From: Actinomadura parmotrematis
Lineage (GTDB): Bacteria; Actinomycetota; Actinomycetes; Streptosporangiales; Streptosporangiaceae
Reading direction: 5' to 3'
Assembly: GCF_019458805.1 (NCBI RefSeq)
Contig: NZ_JAIBOA010000019.1
Coordinates: 1 to 64,000 of the forward strand
Length of the DNA: 64,000 nucleotides
Notes under the pieces: generated by a model
The model's database searches: none
What the model saw: the letters and a program-made list of their open reading frames with translations, nothing else
Told to the model about the DNA's origin: nothing
Program-made: the position numbers and the translations under genes
In this document: piece after piece, positions 9,866 to 18,535 of the stretch
Numbering within the stretch: position 1 is the first letter of the stretch
Layout of the letters: every line of letters starts with the position of its first letter

Positions 9866-10456
9866 TCAGGACGACGGGGCGCCGAGGCGGGCGGACAGGA
9901 CGTCGAAGAAGGGCGAGTCGGTGTCCAGGCCGCGCGGGTCGGCCGGGTGCCGCGCCGGGGCGGGCGGCGTCGCGAGGCCGGTGAAGCCGCCGCGGAAGAA
10001 CACCAGCGGCCGCCCCCCGTCCGCGGACCCGAGGGCGGTGACGCGGACGAGCGCGAGCTCGTGGTCCCCGGCCTCGTGGACGGCGTGCGGCTCGGCGTCG
10101 AGCCAGGCGAGCGCGCCGTCCAGGACCGGGTGGCCCGCCGGCGAGGGCGTCCAGGCGACGGACCCGAACCGGTCGGCGCCCTTGCTCGCGAAGACCCGGC
10201 AGCAGTCCTCCTGGTCCCGGCCGAGCAGCGTGATCGCGAAGCCGGTGGCGCGGCGCAGCCGCGGCCAGGTCGACGACGTCGCGGCGGCGCAGAAGGACAC
10301 CAGCGGCGGGTCCAGCGACACCGAGGTGAAGGAGTTGACGGCGAGGCCCTCGGGGCGGCCGTCCACCATCGCCGCGACGACCACGACGCCGGTCGGGAAG
10401 TGGCCGAGGACCCGGCGGAAACCTGCGGAATCGAACTTCTCTGTCACGGTCGTCAT
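9866..10456 (-). CDS. flavin reductase family protein
   Basis: A 196-residue FMN-binding split-barrel reductase (HpaC/ActVB type) that makes free reduced flavin for two-component monooxygenases. Visible family blocks are FRRVLGHFPTGVVVV (residues 13-27), GLAVNSFTSVSLDPPLVSF and a GDHELALVRV segment near residue 130. It diverges from the operon encoding three luciferase-like monooxygenases, which would need reduced FMN, so it is their likely partner. The last 30 residues are proline-rich and outside the core fold. Confidence 0.9.
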   Translation of the reverse strand: MTTVTEKFDSAGFRRVLGHFPTGVVVVAAMVDGRPEGLAVNSFTSVSLDPPLVSFCAAATSSTWPRLRRATGFAITLLGRDQEDCCRVFASKGADRFGSVAWTPSPAGHPVLDGALAWLDAEPHAVHEAGDHELALVRVTALGSADGGRPLVFFRGGFTGLATPPAPARHPADPRGLDTDSPFFDVLSARLGAPSS

Positions 10457-10490
10457 GCAACCGCACCGGCCGACCTCCGGCCATGTCCGA

Positions 10491-10507
10491 GGACCGCTGA
10501 CCGAGAC
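10491..10507. promoter_or_regulatory. island operator C (degenerate copy)
   Basis: GGACCGCTGACCGAGAC in the divergent gap between the flavin reductase (start 10456) and the long operon (start 10575). It matches the island consensus GGTCCGCTGACCGGAAC at 14 of 17 positions, so it is the weakest member. Confidence 0.4.
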
Positions 10508-10542
10508 GGGGCTTCCCGTCGCGCCATCCTTTCGTTAGATTC

Positions 10543-10556
10543 ATGACGGTCGTCAT
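10543..10556. promoter_or_regulatory. second palindrome in the divergent promoter region
   Basis: ATGACGGTCGTCAT: 6-bp arms ATGACG and CGTCAT around 2 nt, 19 bp before the GTG start at 10575. A repressor site over the operon promoter is possible, but no second example supports it. Confidence 0.35.
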
Positions 10557-10574
10557 TCAAATGAAGGAGTTGTG

Positions 10575-11411
10575 GTGACCGGAGTCCGCGTCCGCGCCCT
10601 CGACGCCGAGATCGACGGCGCGACCACCCGCTACCTGGAGGCCGGCGAGGGCCCGCCGCTGGTGCTGCTGCACGGCGGCGCCTGGGGGGAGTGCGCCGCG
10701 ACCGCCTGGACGGCCAACCTCGCGCCGCTCGCCGCCGCCGGCCGCCGGGTGATCGCCCCCGACTGGCTCGGCTTCGGCGGCACCGCCAAGATCGTGGACT
10801 TCGCCGACCGCGCCGGCCGGATGCTGCGCCACCTGGCCCGCCTGCTGGAGGCCCTGGACGTCGCCGAGGCCGACGTCGTCGGCCTGTCCATGGGCGGCTC
10901 GCACCTGCTGCGCGACCGCACCTCGCCCCGCCCGCTGCTGCCCGTCCGCCGGATGGTGCTGGTCAGCGCGGGCGGCCCGCCGCTCGCCGGACCGGTGCTG
11001 CGCGAGCTGATGGACTTCGACGGCACGGCCGAGTCGATGCGCGCGCAGGTCCGCTTCGCGTTCGCCGACCCCGCCTGGGCCGACGACGACGCGACCGTGC
11101 TGCCCCGGCTGGAGGCCGCGCTCGCCCCCGGCGCCTACGAGGCGTTCGCCTCGCTCGCGCTGCGCGCGCCCGGCGCCGTCCCGCCGCCGCCCGGCGACCC
11201 CTTCGACTACGACCGCATCGACGTGCCGGTCCTGCTGACGGCGGGCACCGCCGACCGGCTGAAGCCCGTCGGCCAGATCCGGGAGGCGGCGCGCCGCATC
11301 CCCGGCGCGCGCCTGGAGCTGTTCCCCGGCTGCGGGCACTGCCCGCAGATCGAGGCGGCGGACGCCTGGAACGCGGCCGTCCTCGCCTTTCTCGACAAGG
11401 AGACCCTGTGA
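10575..11411 (+). CDS. alpha/beta hydrolase (C-C bond hydrolase type)
   Basis: A 278-residue alpha/beta-hydrolase with an intact triad: nucleophile Ser105 in GLSMGGS, the acid in GTADRL near residue 220 and His in GCGHCP near 257. The oxyanion motif HGGAWGE follows strand 3. Such proteins hydrolyse meta-cleavage products or enol-lactones in aromatic catabolism; the exact substrate is not readable. GTG 10575 is chosen over GTG 10572 because AAGGAG then has a 5-nt spacer. It is the first gene of a ten-gene overlapping operon. Confidence 0.88.
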   Translation: MTGVRVRALDAEIDGATTRYLEAGEGPPLVLLHGGAWGECAATAWTANLAPLAAAGRRVIAPDWLGFGGTAKIVDFADRAGRMLRHLARLLEALDVAEADVVGLSMGGSHLLRDRTSPRPLLPVRRMVLVSAGGPPLAGPVLRELMDFDGTAESMRAQVRFAFADPAWADDDATVLPRLEAALAPGAYEAFASLALRAPGAVPPPPGDPFDYDRIDVPVLLTAGTADRLKPVGQIREAARRIPGARLELFPGCGHCPQIEAADAWNAAVLAFLDKETL

Positions 11412-12229
11412 GCGAAGTCCTGGAGGCCGGCGCCGCGCGCCGGCCCGCCGAGCCCGACCGGATCGAGGTGGACGGCCTGCCGGTCGCCTACCGCAGGGAC
11501 GGCGCGGGCGACCCGCTGCTGTTCCTGCACGGGCACTGGCTGCCCGCCGGCCCGGACCCGCTGCTCGCCGCGCTCGCCGCGCACGCCGACGTCATCGCGC
11601 CCGAGGCGCCCGGCTTCGGCGGCACCCCCTGCCCCGGCTGGGTGACCGGCCGCTACGACGTCGTGCTGCTCTACCGGTCGCTGCTCGACGCGCTCGGCCT
11701 GGACCGCGTCCACCTCGCCGGCTACGGCCTCGGCGGCTGGCTCGCCGCCGACTTCGCGATCGCCCACCCGCACCGCGTCGCGAGCCTCACCGTCCTCGCC
11801 CCGTTCGGGCTGCGCGTGCCCGGCCGCCCCATCGCCGACGTGTTCATCGCGAACCCCGCCGGCTACGACGACCTGTACTTCAACGGCGAGCCCGTCGAGG
11901 GCGCCGTCCCGGGCCCCGGCACCCCCGAGCAGGGCGGCCCCGAGGGGTTCGCGCGCCGCTACGGCGACATGGGCGCGGCGGCCCGCCTCATCTGGGACAT
12001 GCGCTACGACCTGAAGCTGGAGCACCGGCTGCCGCTGCTCGGCCTGCCCGCCCTCGTCGTGGCGGGCGAGGACGACCGCGTCGTGCCCGCCGAGCACACC
12101 GACCGCTGGGCCGACCTGCTCGGCGCCGAGGCCGCCGCCGTCCCCGGCGGCCACGCCTTCCCCTTCCAGCGGCCCGCGGAGACCGCGGACCGCATCGCCT
12201 CGCTCGTCTCGAAGGTGTCCCATGGCTAA
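11408..12229 (+). CDS. alpha/beta hydrolase-fold protein lacking the nucleophile serine
   Basis: A 273-residue alpha/beta-hydrolase-fold protein. The nucleophile elbow reads AGYGLGGW, so the Ser of GxSxG is Gly107; the codon is GGC with no ambiguity. The acid (GEDDRVVP near residue 217) and His (GGHAFPF near 248) positions are kept. The protein may be a non-hydrolytic member such as a lyase, a decarboxylase or a binding partner. GTG 11408 overlaps the TGA of the preceding hydrolase gene, and its 3' end overlaps the next gene by 8 bp. The ordinary hydrolase just upstream raises the option of a hetero-oligomer. Confidence 0.85.
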   Translation: MSEVLEAGAARRPAEPDRIEVDGLPVAYRRDGAGDPLLFLHGHWLPAGPDPLLAALAAHADVIAPEAPGFGGTPCPGWVTGRYDVVLLYRSLLDALGLDRVHLAGYGLGGWLAADFAIAHPHRVASLTVLAPFGLRVPGRPIADVFIANPAGYDDLYFNGEPVEGAVPGPGTPEQGGPEGFARRYGDMGAAARLIWDMRYDLKLEHRLPLLGLPALVVAGEDDRVVPAEHTDRWADLLGAEAAAVPGGHAFPFQRPAETADRIASLVSKVSHG

Positions 12230-13571
12230 CCGGCTGCAGTTCCACGTCTTCCACCTCATGCCCTACCCGCACATCCCGCCGGGCGAGGAGCTGGAGTCGA
12301 CGTGGGTGACGCTGCCCAACGAGTACTTCGACCCGCAGGTCGCGCACCGCCTCTACAACGACAACCTCGACCAGCTCGTCGCCTGCGAGCGGTTCGGGTA
12401 CGACGGCATCCTCGTCAACGAGCACCACCAGAACGCCTTCGGCACCATCAACGCCCCGAACCTGTGGGCCGCGCACCTCGCCGCCCGCACCAGCCGCATC
12501 CGCATCGGCGTCATCGGCAACGCGCTGCCGCTGCACCAGAACCCGCTGCGGGTCGCCGAGGAGATCGCGATGCTCGACATCGTGTCCGGCGGCCGCATCA
12601 TCTCCGGGCACGTGCGCGGCATGGGCGCCGAGTACCACTCCTCCGGCGTGAACCCGACGACGTCCAAGGCCCGCTTCTGGGAGGCCCACGACCTCATCGT
12701 CAAGGCGTGGACCGAGCCCGGCCCCTTCACCTGGCAGGGCGACCACTACGACATCGAGCACGTCAACCCCTGGCCCCGCCCCCTCCAGGACCCGCACCCG
12801 CCGGTGTGGATGCCCGGCACCGGCTCCACCGACACCATCGACGAGGTCGCCAAGCGCCGCTTCTCCTACATGCAGACGACGACGTCGAACTGGCTCACCA
12901 AGAAGTCGTTCAAGCTGTTCCGCGAGATCTGCCAGGAGAAGTACGGCTACGAGGCCGCGCCGACGCAGCTCGGCCGCGTCGTCCCGACCTACGTCGCCGA
13001 GACCGACGAGCAGGCGCGCCGCGAGTTCATGCCGCACGTCATGTGGTTCTTCCGCACCGGCCTGAAGATCCCCATGCACCACCTGATGCCGCCCGGCTAC
13101 AACACCGCCGACTCGATGCTGCGCACCATCAAGGGCCGCCAGGCCGCCGGGGTGAAGAACTTCTGGGAGATGGAGTACGAGGAGCTGATCGACCAGGGCT
13201 ACATCGTCGTCGGCTCCCCGCAGACCGTCATCGAGGCGTACGAGAGGATGATCGAGGAGTACGGGCTCGGCATGGCGATCAGCGCGGGCGGCCCGCTCGG
13301 GTCGATGCCGCACTGGATGGTCATGAAGAACCTGCAGATCATGGCGGAGGAGGTCATCCCGCACTTCCGCGAGCCCGACGGCCGCCCCGACCACCTGCGC
13401 CAGGACCGGCCCGCGCCCGAGACGCACGCCGAGATGGCGGCCCGGCACGGCGGCGCGAAGCTGACGCCCGTCGTCCGGCTCGCCGACGGCCGGGACCTGC
13501 CGACGCCGCTCGGCCACATCCCCGAGATCGCGGACGGCGCCGACACCCGGCCGCCCGCCCTCCGGTCATGA
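12222..13571 (+). CDS. LLM class flavin-dependent monooxygenase 1
   Basis: A 449-residue luciferase-like TIM-barrel flavoprotein, at the long end for the family. Typical blocks: GYDGILVNEHHQNAFG (about residues 59-74), LPLHQNPLRVAEEIAMLDIVSGGR split around residues 105-128, and GSPQTVIEAYERM near 333. A 50-residue hydrophilic tail follows the barrel. These enzymes oxygenate a substrate with reduced FMN or act with F420. It overlaps the preceding gene by 8 bp and the next by 4 bp. FMN supply could come from the divergent flavin reductase at 9866. Confidence 0.9.
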   Translation: MANRLQFHVFHLMPYPHIPPGEELESTWVTLPNEYFDPQVAHRLYNDNLDQLVACERFGYDGILVNEHHQNAFGTINAPNLWAAHLAARTSRIRIGVIGNALPLHQNPLRVAEEIAMLDIVSGGRIISGHVRGMGAEYHSSGVNPTTSKARFWEAHDLIVKAWTEPGPFTWQGDHYDIEHVNPWPRPLQDPHPPVWMPGTGSTDTIDEVAKRRFSYMQTTTSNWLTKKSFKLFREICQEKYGYEAAPTQLGRVVPTYVAETDEQARREFMPHVMWFFRTGLKIPMHHLMPPGYNTADSMLRTIKGRQAAGVKNFWEMEYEELIDQGYIVVGSPQTVIEAYERMIEEYGLGMAISAGGPLGSMPHWMVMKNLQIMAEEVIPHFREPDGRPDHLRQDRPAPETHAEMAARHGGAKLTPVVRLADGRDLPTPLGHIPEIADGADTRPPALRS

Positions 13572-14695
13572 TCGGCGGCGCGCCGGCCGACCGGTACGCC
13601 GGGCCGCTGCTCGGCAGCCCGAACCGGCTGAAGCTCGCGGTGTTCTCGGCGAACATGGCGGGCGGCGCGAACCTGACGCACGCGCCCGAGGCGCCGCAGG
13701 GGACGTGGACCGAGAGCGTCCGCATCGCCCAGGCCGCCGACCGGGCCGGGATCGAGGCGCTGATCCCCGTCGCCCGCTGGCGCGGCATGGCGGCCCCGGC
13801 GCGCCGCGAGGCCCACCGCTCGTTCGAGTCGTTCACCTGGGCGGCCGGGATCGCCGCCGTCACCGGCCGCATCCAGGTGTTCGCGACGTTCCACATCCCG
13901 GTCACCCACCCCGTCGCCGCCGCCAAGCAGATCGCCACCGTGGACCACATCTCCGGCGGCCGGTTCGCGGTGAACGTCGTGGCGGGCTGGAACGAGGACG
14001 AGTTCGGCATGTTCGGGCTGGAGCAGCGCGAGCACGACGACCGGTACGCCGTCGCCGACGAGTGGACGACGTTCCTCAAGCGGATCTGGGCCGCCGAGGA
14101 GGAGTTCGACTTCACCGGCCGCTACTTCACCGCCCGCCGCGTCCTGTCGGAGCCGAAGCCCGTGCAGCGCGGCCGCCCCGTCATCATGAACGCCGGGTTC
14201 AGCCCGGCGGGCCGCGACTTCGCCGCCCGCCACGCCGACCTCACCTTCGCGATGGTGCCGGGCGTCGAGCAGGCCGCCCGCGTCGTCCCCGAGCTGAAAG
14301 CCCAGGTGGAGCGCGACCACGGCCGCAAGCTGTCGGTGTTCGCCGGAGCGCACGTGGTGTGCGCGGGCACCGAGGACGAGGCGCGCCGCGCGTACGCGCG
14401 GATGGTGGACGAGGTCGGTGACCGGGAGGCCGCCGCCAACGCCATCCGGCTGCTCATCCCGAACTCGGCCAGCGGCGACTTCGACGCCGACGGCATGGCC
14501 GCCGCCGCCATCGCCGGGTTCTTCGCGCTGCCGCTCGTCGGCACCCCCGACTCGGTCGTCGCGCAGATGGCCGAACTCGCCGACGCCGGGCTGGACGGCC
14601 TCGCGCTGTCCTGGCTGGACTACCACGCCGGCCTCGACCAGTACGTCCGCGAGCTGCGGCCCCGGCTCATCGCCGCCGGGCTGCGGGAGAGGTGA
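13568..14695 (+). CDS. LLM class flavin-dependent monooxygenase 2
   Basis: A 375-residue luciferase-like monooxygenase resembling the RutA/SfnG/alkanesulfonate monooxygenase branch. Evidence: ESFTWAAGIAAVTGRIQVF (around residue 90), HPVAAAKQIATVDHISGGRF in two parts, NVVAGWNEDEF near 140, and MNAGFSPAGRDFAARHAD near 210. It starts on an ATGA overlap with monooxygenase 1. Three such enzymes in one operon suggest sequential or alternative oxygenation steps on a ring or heteroatom. Confidence 0.9.
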   Translation: MIGGAPADRYAGPLLGSPNRLKLAVFSANMAGGANLTHAPEAPQGTWTESVRIAQAADRAGIEALIPVARWRGMAAPARREAHRSFESFTWAAGIAAVTGRIQVFATFHIPVTHPVAAAKQIATVDHISGGRFAVNVVAGWNEDEFGMFGLEQREHDDRYAVADEWTTFLKRIWAAEEEFDFTGRYFTARRVLSEPKPVQRGRPVIMNAGFSPAGRDFAARHADLTFAMVPGVEQAARVVPELKAQVERDHGRKLSVFAGAHVVCAGTEDEARRAYARMVDEVGDREAAANAIRLLIPNSASGDFDADGMAAAAIAGFFALPLVGTPDSVVAQMAELADAGLDGLALSWLDYHAGLDQYVRELRPRLIAAGLRER

Positions 14696-14699
14696 CGCC

Positions 14700-15620
14700 A
14701 TGATCGTGCTGCTGCCGGGCGACGCGCCCCCCGACGCCCTCGGCCCGCTGCCCGGCGGCGTGGAGCTCGCCGTCCTGGACCGCGAGGCGCCCGCCGCCAC
14801 CGAGTTCTGCGTCCTCGACCCGCGCCTGCGCGACCGCTTCGCGGCCGTGCTGCCCGAGCTCACCGGCCTGAAGGTCGTGCAGACCCTCAACGCCGGCGTG
14901 GACTGGGTGCCGAAGCTCCCGGACGGCGTCACGCTCTGCAACTCCGGGACCGTCCACGACGGCCCGGTCGCCGAGTGGATCGTGGCGGTGCTGCTCGCCA
15001 CCAACAAGGAGCTGCCCCGCTACCTGGACCGCCAGCGCGCGGGGGAGTGGGACGCCGCGGGCAACACCGCGCACGCCGCCGGTCCCGGCTCCGCCGACCT
15101 CGCCGAGCAGCACGTCCTGGTCATCGGGCACGGCTCGATCGGGCGGGCGCTGGAGCGGCGCCTCGTCCCGTTCGGCACCCGCGTGACCGGCGTCGCCCTG
15201 CACCCGCGCGACGGCGTGCACGGCCCGGACGAGCTGCCGGACCTGCTGCCGCAGGCCGACGCCGTCGTGCTGCTCGCCCCCGCCACCGACCGCACCCGCG
15301 GCATGGTCGACGCGGCGTTCCTGGACCGGATGCGGCCCGGCGCGCTGCTCGTCAACGCCGCCCGCGGCGCGCTGGTCGACACCGGCGCGCTGCTGGACGC
15401 CCTGCGCGCGGGCCGCGTCCGCGCCGCCCTCGACGCCACCGACCCCGAACCGCTGCCCGCCGGGCACCCGCTGTGGAGCGCGCCCGGCGCCCTCATCACC
15501 CCGCACGTCGCCGGCTCGTCCGCGCACTGGCGCGGCCGCGCCTACCGCATGGTCGGCGAGCAGATCCGCCGCCACGCCGCGGGCGAGCCGCTCGCCCACG
15601 TCCGCCGCCACGGCTACTGA
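14700..15620 (+). CDS. D-2-hydroxyacid dehydrogenase (NAD-dependent)
   Basis: A 306-residue member of the D-isomer 2-hydroxyacid dehydrogenase family, interconverting a 2-hydroxy acid and a 2-oxo acid. The nucleotide fold is at about residues 140-160 (VLVIGHGSIGRAL). Catalytic Arg lies in NAARGALVDTGALL, and His in TPHVAGSSAHWRGRA near residue 270; the middle acid is in DATDPEPL. ATG 14700 follows the preceding stop by 4 nt. In this operon it may reduce or oxidise a side-chain keto acid from the aromatic substrate. Confidence 0.9.
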   Translation: MIVLLPGDAPPDALGPLPGGVELAVLDREAPAATEFCVLDPRLRDRFAAVLPELTGLKVVQTLNAGVDWVPKLPDGVTLCNSGTVHDGPVAEWIVAVLLATNKELPRYLDRQRAGEWDAAGNTAHAAGPGSADLAEQHVLVIGHGSIGRALERRLVPFGTRVTGVALHPRDGVHGPDELPDLLPQADAVVLLAPATDRTRGMVDAAFLDRMRPGALLVNAARGALVDTGALLDALRAGRVRAALDATDPEPLPAGHPLWSAPGALITPHVAGSSAHWRGRAYRMVGEQIRRHAAGEPLAHVRRHGY

Positions 15621-15634
15621 TCAGGAGACCCCGC

Positions 15635-16567
15635 ATGACCAACCCGATCGGCGTCCTGCTGCCCAACGGCGTGCCCGGCTGCTCCGGCGAGACGCTGCGC
15701 ACCTGGATCACCGAGATCGACGACGGGCCGTTCAGCTCGCTCGGCGTCGCCGACCGCTACGTCTACGTCAACCACGAGATCATGATGACGCTGGCGGCGG
15801 CGGCCGCCCTCACCCGCCGCGTCCGGCTGCTGAGCGCCGCGCTGCTCTCGCCGCTCCGCCCGACGCCGCTGTTCGCCAAGCAGGCCGCCACCCTCGCGCT
15901 GCTCGCGCCCGGCCGCGTCACGCTCGGCGTCGCCATCGGCAACCGCACCAACGACTACGAGGCCGCCGGCATCCCCTGGGAGCGGCGCGGCCGCATCCTG
16001 GACGAGCAGCTCGCCGCGCTGGAGGACCTGCGCGACCTGAAGGGCGAGGACAACCGCGTCGGCCCCGAGCTCGGCGCCCTGGAGGTGCTGATCGGCGGCG
16101 CGTCCGACCCGGCGCTGCGCCGCCTCGTCGCGCACGGCGACGGCCTCGTCAGCGGCGGCCTGCGGCCCGAGGTGTTCGCCTTCGAGGCGTTCGCGACCGT
16201 CAAGGCGTGGGAGGGCGCCGGGCGCACCGGCCGCCCCCGGCTGGTGGCGAGCACCTGGTACGCCTCCAGCGAGAAGACCGACGACCTGGCCGCCGCCCGT
16301 CTCGCCTCCTACCTCAAGCACGGCGGCCCGCCCGAGCACGTCATCTCCGGCATCGCCCGCGGCCGCGACGGCATCGAGGCCGCCGTGCGCGGCTACCGCG
16401 ACCAGGGCGCCGACGAGGTGGTGTTCTTCCCGCTCCTCGACGACCCCGCCGAGCTGGACTGGCTCGCCGGCGTCGTCGCGGACCTGCCCGACATCGAGCG
16501 CGGCGAGCCCCACCCCGACTTCTCGCTGTTCGCCGACACCCCCGGCATGGGCGGGCGGCACGCGTGA
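15635..16567 (+). CDS. LLM class oxidoreductase 3
   Basis: A 310-residue luciferase-like protein, shorter than the two others and probably F420- or FMN-dependent. Blocks: FSSLGVADRYVYVNHE (residues 34-49), RVRLLSAALLSPLRPTPLFA near 68, LAPGRVTLGVAIGN near 95 and a C-terminal GADEVVFFPLLDDP. RBS CAGGAG lies 9 nt before ATG 15635. It overlaps the quinone reductase gene by 4 bp. A neighbouring Ddn-type gene makes F420 use plausible, but the sequence alone does not decide it. Confidence 0.87.
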   Translation: MTNPIGVLLPNGVPGCSGETLRTWITEIDDGPFSSLGVADRYVYVNHEIMMTLAAAAALTRRVRLLSAALLSPLRPTPLFAKQAATLALLAPGRVTLGVAIGNRTNDYEAAGIPWERRGRILDEQLAALEDLRDLKGEDNRVGPELGALEVLIGGASDPALRRLVAHGDGLVSGGLRPEVFAFEAFATVKAWEGAGRTGRPRLVASTWYASSEKTDDLAAARLASYLKHGGPPEHVISGIARGRDGIEAAVRGYRDQGADEVVFFPLLDDPAELDWLAGVVADLPDIERGEPHPDFSLFADTPGMGGRHA

Positions 16568-17535
16568 CCGCCGCGCCGCCCGCCACGATGCGCGGCCTGC
16601 GGGTCGGCGCGTTCGGCCGCGTCCCCGAGGTCGCCGCCGACCTGCCGAGGCCCGCCGCCGGCCCCGGCACCACGCTCGTGCGGATGGCCGCGGCCGCGCT
16701 CGGCCACCTGGACCGCAGCGTCGCTTCGGGCACGTTCCCGCGCCGCCCGCCGCTGCCGTACGTGCCGTGCGGCGACGGCGCGGGCTGGGTGGAGGAGTCG
16801 GCCGCGTTCCCGCGCGGCGCCCTGGTGTGGCTGCGCGGCGGCGGCCTCGGCGTCGCCCGCGACGGTGTCGCCGCCGAGTACGCCGCCGTCCCCGACGAGG
16901 CGGTGCACCTCGCGCCGGACGGCGCGGACCCGCTGCTCGCGGCCTGCTTCTTCTCGCCCGCGACGTCGGCGCACCTGTCGGTGCACGAGCTGGCGGACGT
17001 TCGCGCCGGGCAGCACGTCCTCGTCACCGGCGGCGCGGGCGCCGTCGGCTCCCTCGCGGTGCAGCTCGCGCTGCGGGCGGGCGCCGACGTCACCGCGCTG
17101 GTATCGAGGCCCGAGCGGGCGCCGCTCGTCCCGGACGGCGCGCGCGTCCTCGTCGGCGGCGTCGACGGGGGCGCCGGCGACGGCCCCTACGACGCGCTGG
17201 TCGAGACCGTCGGCGGCCCCGGCCTGCCGGCCCGGCTGGACGCGGTACGGCCCGGCGGCGTCGCCGTGATCGTCGGCTACACCGCCGGGACGCGCGTCGA
17301 GCTGGACCTGCCGGCGCGCTGCGTCCACGACGTCGACCTGCGGTTCCTCAACATGATCCGGCGCGCGCCGCAGGCGTTCGCGCTCGCGGACGGCCTCCTG
17401 TCCCGCCTGTCGGCGGGGGACCTCACCCTCGCCGTGGACCGCTACCGGCTGGACGAGGCGGCCGCCGCCTGGCAGGCCCTCGCCGCCGGCGGCGCGCGGG
17501 GCCGGGTGGTGCTGGAGGCGACCGGTGATCGATGA
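16564..17535 (+). CDS. quinone oxidoreductase-like MDR family protein
   Basis: A 323-residue medium-chain dehydrogenase/reductase without zinc ligands, like NADPH:quinone reductases. The Rossmann motif is VTGGAGAVGSLAVQLA near residue 156; the catalytic-domain segment YVPCGDGAGWVEE lies near residue 66. The likely reaction is NADPH-dependent reduction of a quinone or an enone. GTG 16564 overlaps the preceding TGA, and the gene overlaps the amidohydrolase gene by 11 bp. Confidence 0.87.
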   Translation: MTAAPPATMRGLRVGAFGRVPEVAADLPRPAAGPGTTLVRMAAAALGHLDRSVASGTFPRRPPLPYVPCGDGAGWVEESAAFPRGALVWLRGGGLGVARDGVAAEYAAVPDEAVHLAPDGADPLLAACFFSPATSAHLSVHELADVRAGQHVLVTGGAGAVGSLAVQLALRAGADVTALVSRPERAPLVPDGARVLVGGVDGGAGDGPYDALVETVGGPGLPARLDAVRPGGVAVIVGYTAGTRVELDLPARCVHDVDLRFLNMIRRAPQAFALADGLLSRLSAGDLTLAVDRYRLDEAAAAWQALAAGGARGRVVLEATGDR

Positions 17536-18535
17536 CGTCTTCGTGTTCGACCTGGTCGTGCACCTGCACGACATGAGCGAGGCGAACCTGCTGGCCGGGG
17601 CGCCGTGGGCGCGGCACGTCCGCGGCATGTCCCTCGGCCTCGGCGACGCGCTGCGCGCCGTGCACGGCGACCGCACCGCCTTCGACACCCGCCTCGCCGC
17701 CGAGACGATGGGCGCGATGGTGTTCGGCGACCCGCCCGGCACCGAGCCGACGGACGTGGCGATGGCGCAGGTCGTCCCGGTCTTCGACTGGTACGACGAC
17801 TGGTGGGCGCCCGTCGAGCTGCAAGCGGAGTTCGCCCGCGCCTACCCGGGCCGCGCCCTGTTCTGCGGCGGCGTCGACCCCGGCCACCGGGGCGTCGCGG
17901 CCGCCCTGGAGCACCTGGAATGGCAGGTCACCGAGCTCGGCGCGGTCTCGCTGAAGTTCTACAACGGGCACGTCGAGCGCGGCTGGCGCTGCGACGACGA
18001 GAAGCTCGCCTACCCGATCTACGAGCGGGCCCGCGAGCTCGGCATCACCGTCCTGCAGTTCCACAAGGGCAACCCGTTCGGCACCGAGAACCTCGAACAG
18101 CTCCACCCCGGCGACCTCCAGGCCGCCGCCCGCGACTTCCCCGACCTCACCTTCGTCGTCCACCACCTGGCGATGCCCTACTTCGACGAGTGCGTCAACA
18201 TCGCCGCCCGCTTCCCCAACGTCCACCTCGCCCTGTCCGCGACCGTCAACTTCCTGCCCGTCCGGCCCCGGCTGATCCAGCGGCAGATGGGCGAGCTGCT
18301 GGCGAGCGTCGGCGCCGACCGGCTGCTGTGGGGCTCGGAGGCCGCGCTCGCCGGCCCGCCCCGCCCCTACCTGGAGGCGTTCATGGCCCTGGAGATCCCC
18401 GACGACCTGCGCGCGGGCTACGGCTACCCGCAGATCACCCTCGACGACAAGCGCAAGATCCTCGGCCTGAACGCCGCCCGCCTGTTCGGCGTCCCGGTCC
18501 CCGGCGCGGAGGGGGAGGCCGATGGGCGACCCTGA
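17525..18535 (+). CDS. amidohydrolase family protein (decarboxylase-like amidohydrolase_2)
   Basis: A 336-residue metal-dependent TIM-barrel protein related to the ACMSD/gamma-resorcylate decarboxylase group. The N-terminal metal pair is HLH (His13, His15); another His pair is in FVVHHLAMPYFDE near residue 215; the position usually holding an Asp reads LLWGSEAAL near 270. The family decarboxylates or hydrolyses ring carboxylates and ring-fission acids. The start GTG 17525 lies inside the previous gene (11-bp overlap), and the NifU-like gene overlaps its end by 14 bp. Confidence 0.85.
   Translation: MIDDVFVFDLVVHLHDMSEANLLAGAPWARHVRGMSLGLGDALRAVHGDRTAFDTRLAAETMGAMVFGDPPGTEPTDVAMAQVVPVFDWYDDWWAPVELQAEFARAYPGRALFCGGVDPGHRGVAAALEHLEWQVTELGAVSLKFYNGHVERGWRCDDEKLAYPIYERARELGITVLQFHKGNPFGTENLEQLHPGDLQAAARDFPDLTFVVHHLAMPYFDECVNIAARFPNVHLALSATVNFLPVRPRLIQRQMGELLASVGADRLLWGSEAALAGPPRPYLEAFMALEIPDDLRAGYGYPQITLDDKRKILGLNAARLFGVPVPGAEGEADGRP

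Noticed and set aside
8636..10546. Plus-strand open frame of 636 codons across the Ddn-type and flavin reductase genes
   Set aside because: Arg/Ala/Gly-rich composition typical of a shadow frame in GC-rich DNA; both minus-strand genes below it have clear families.
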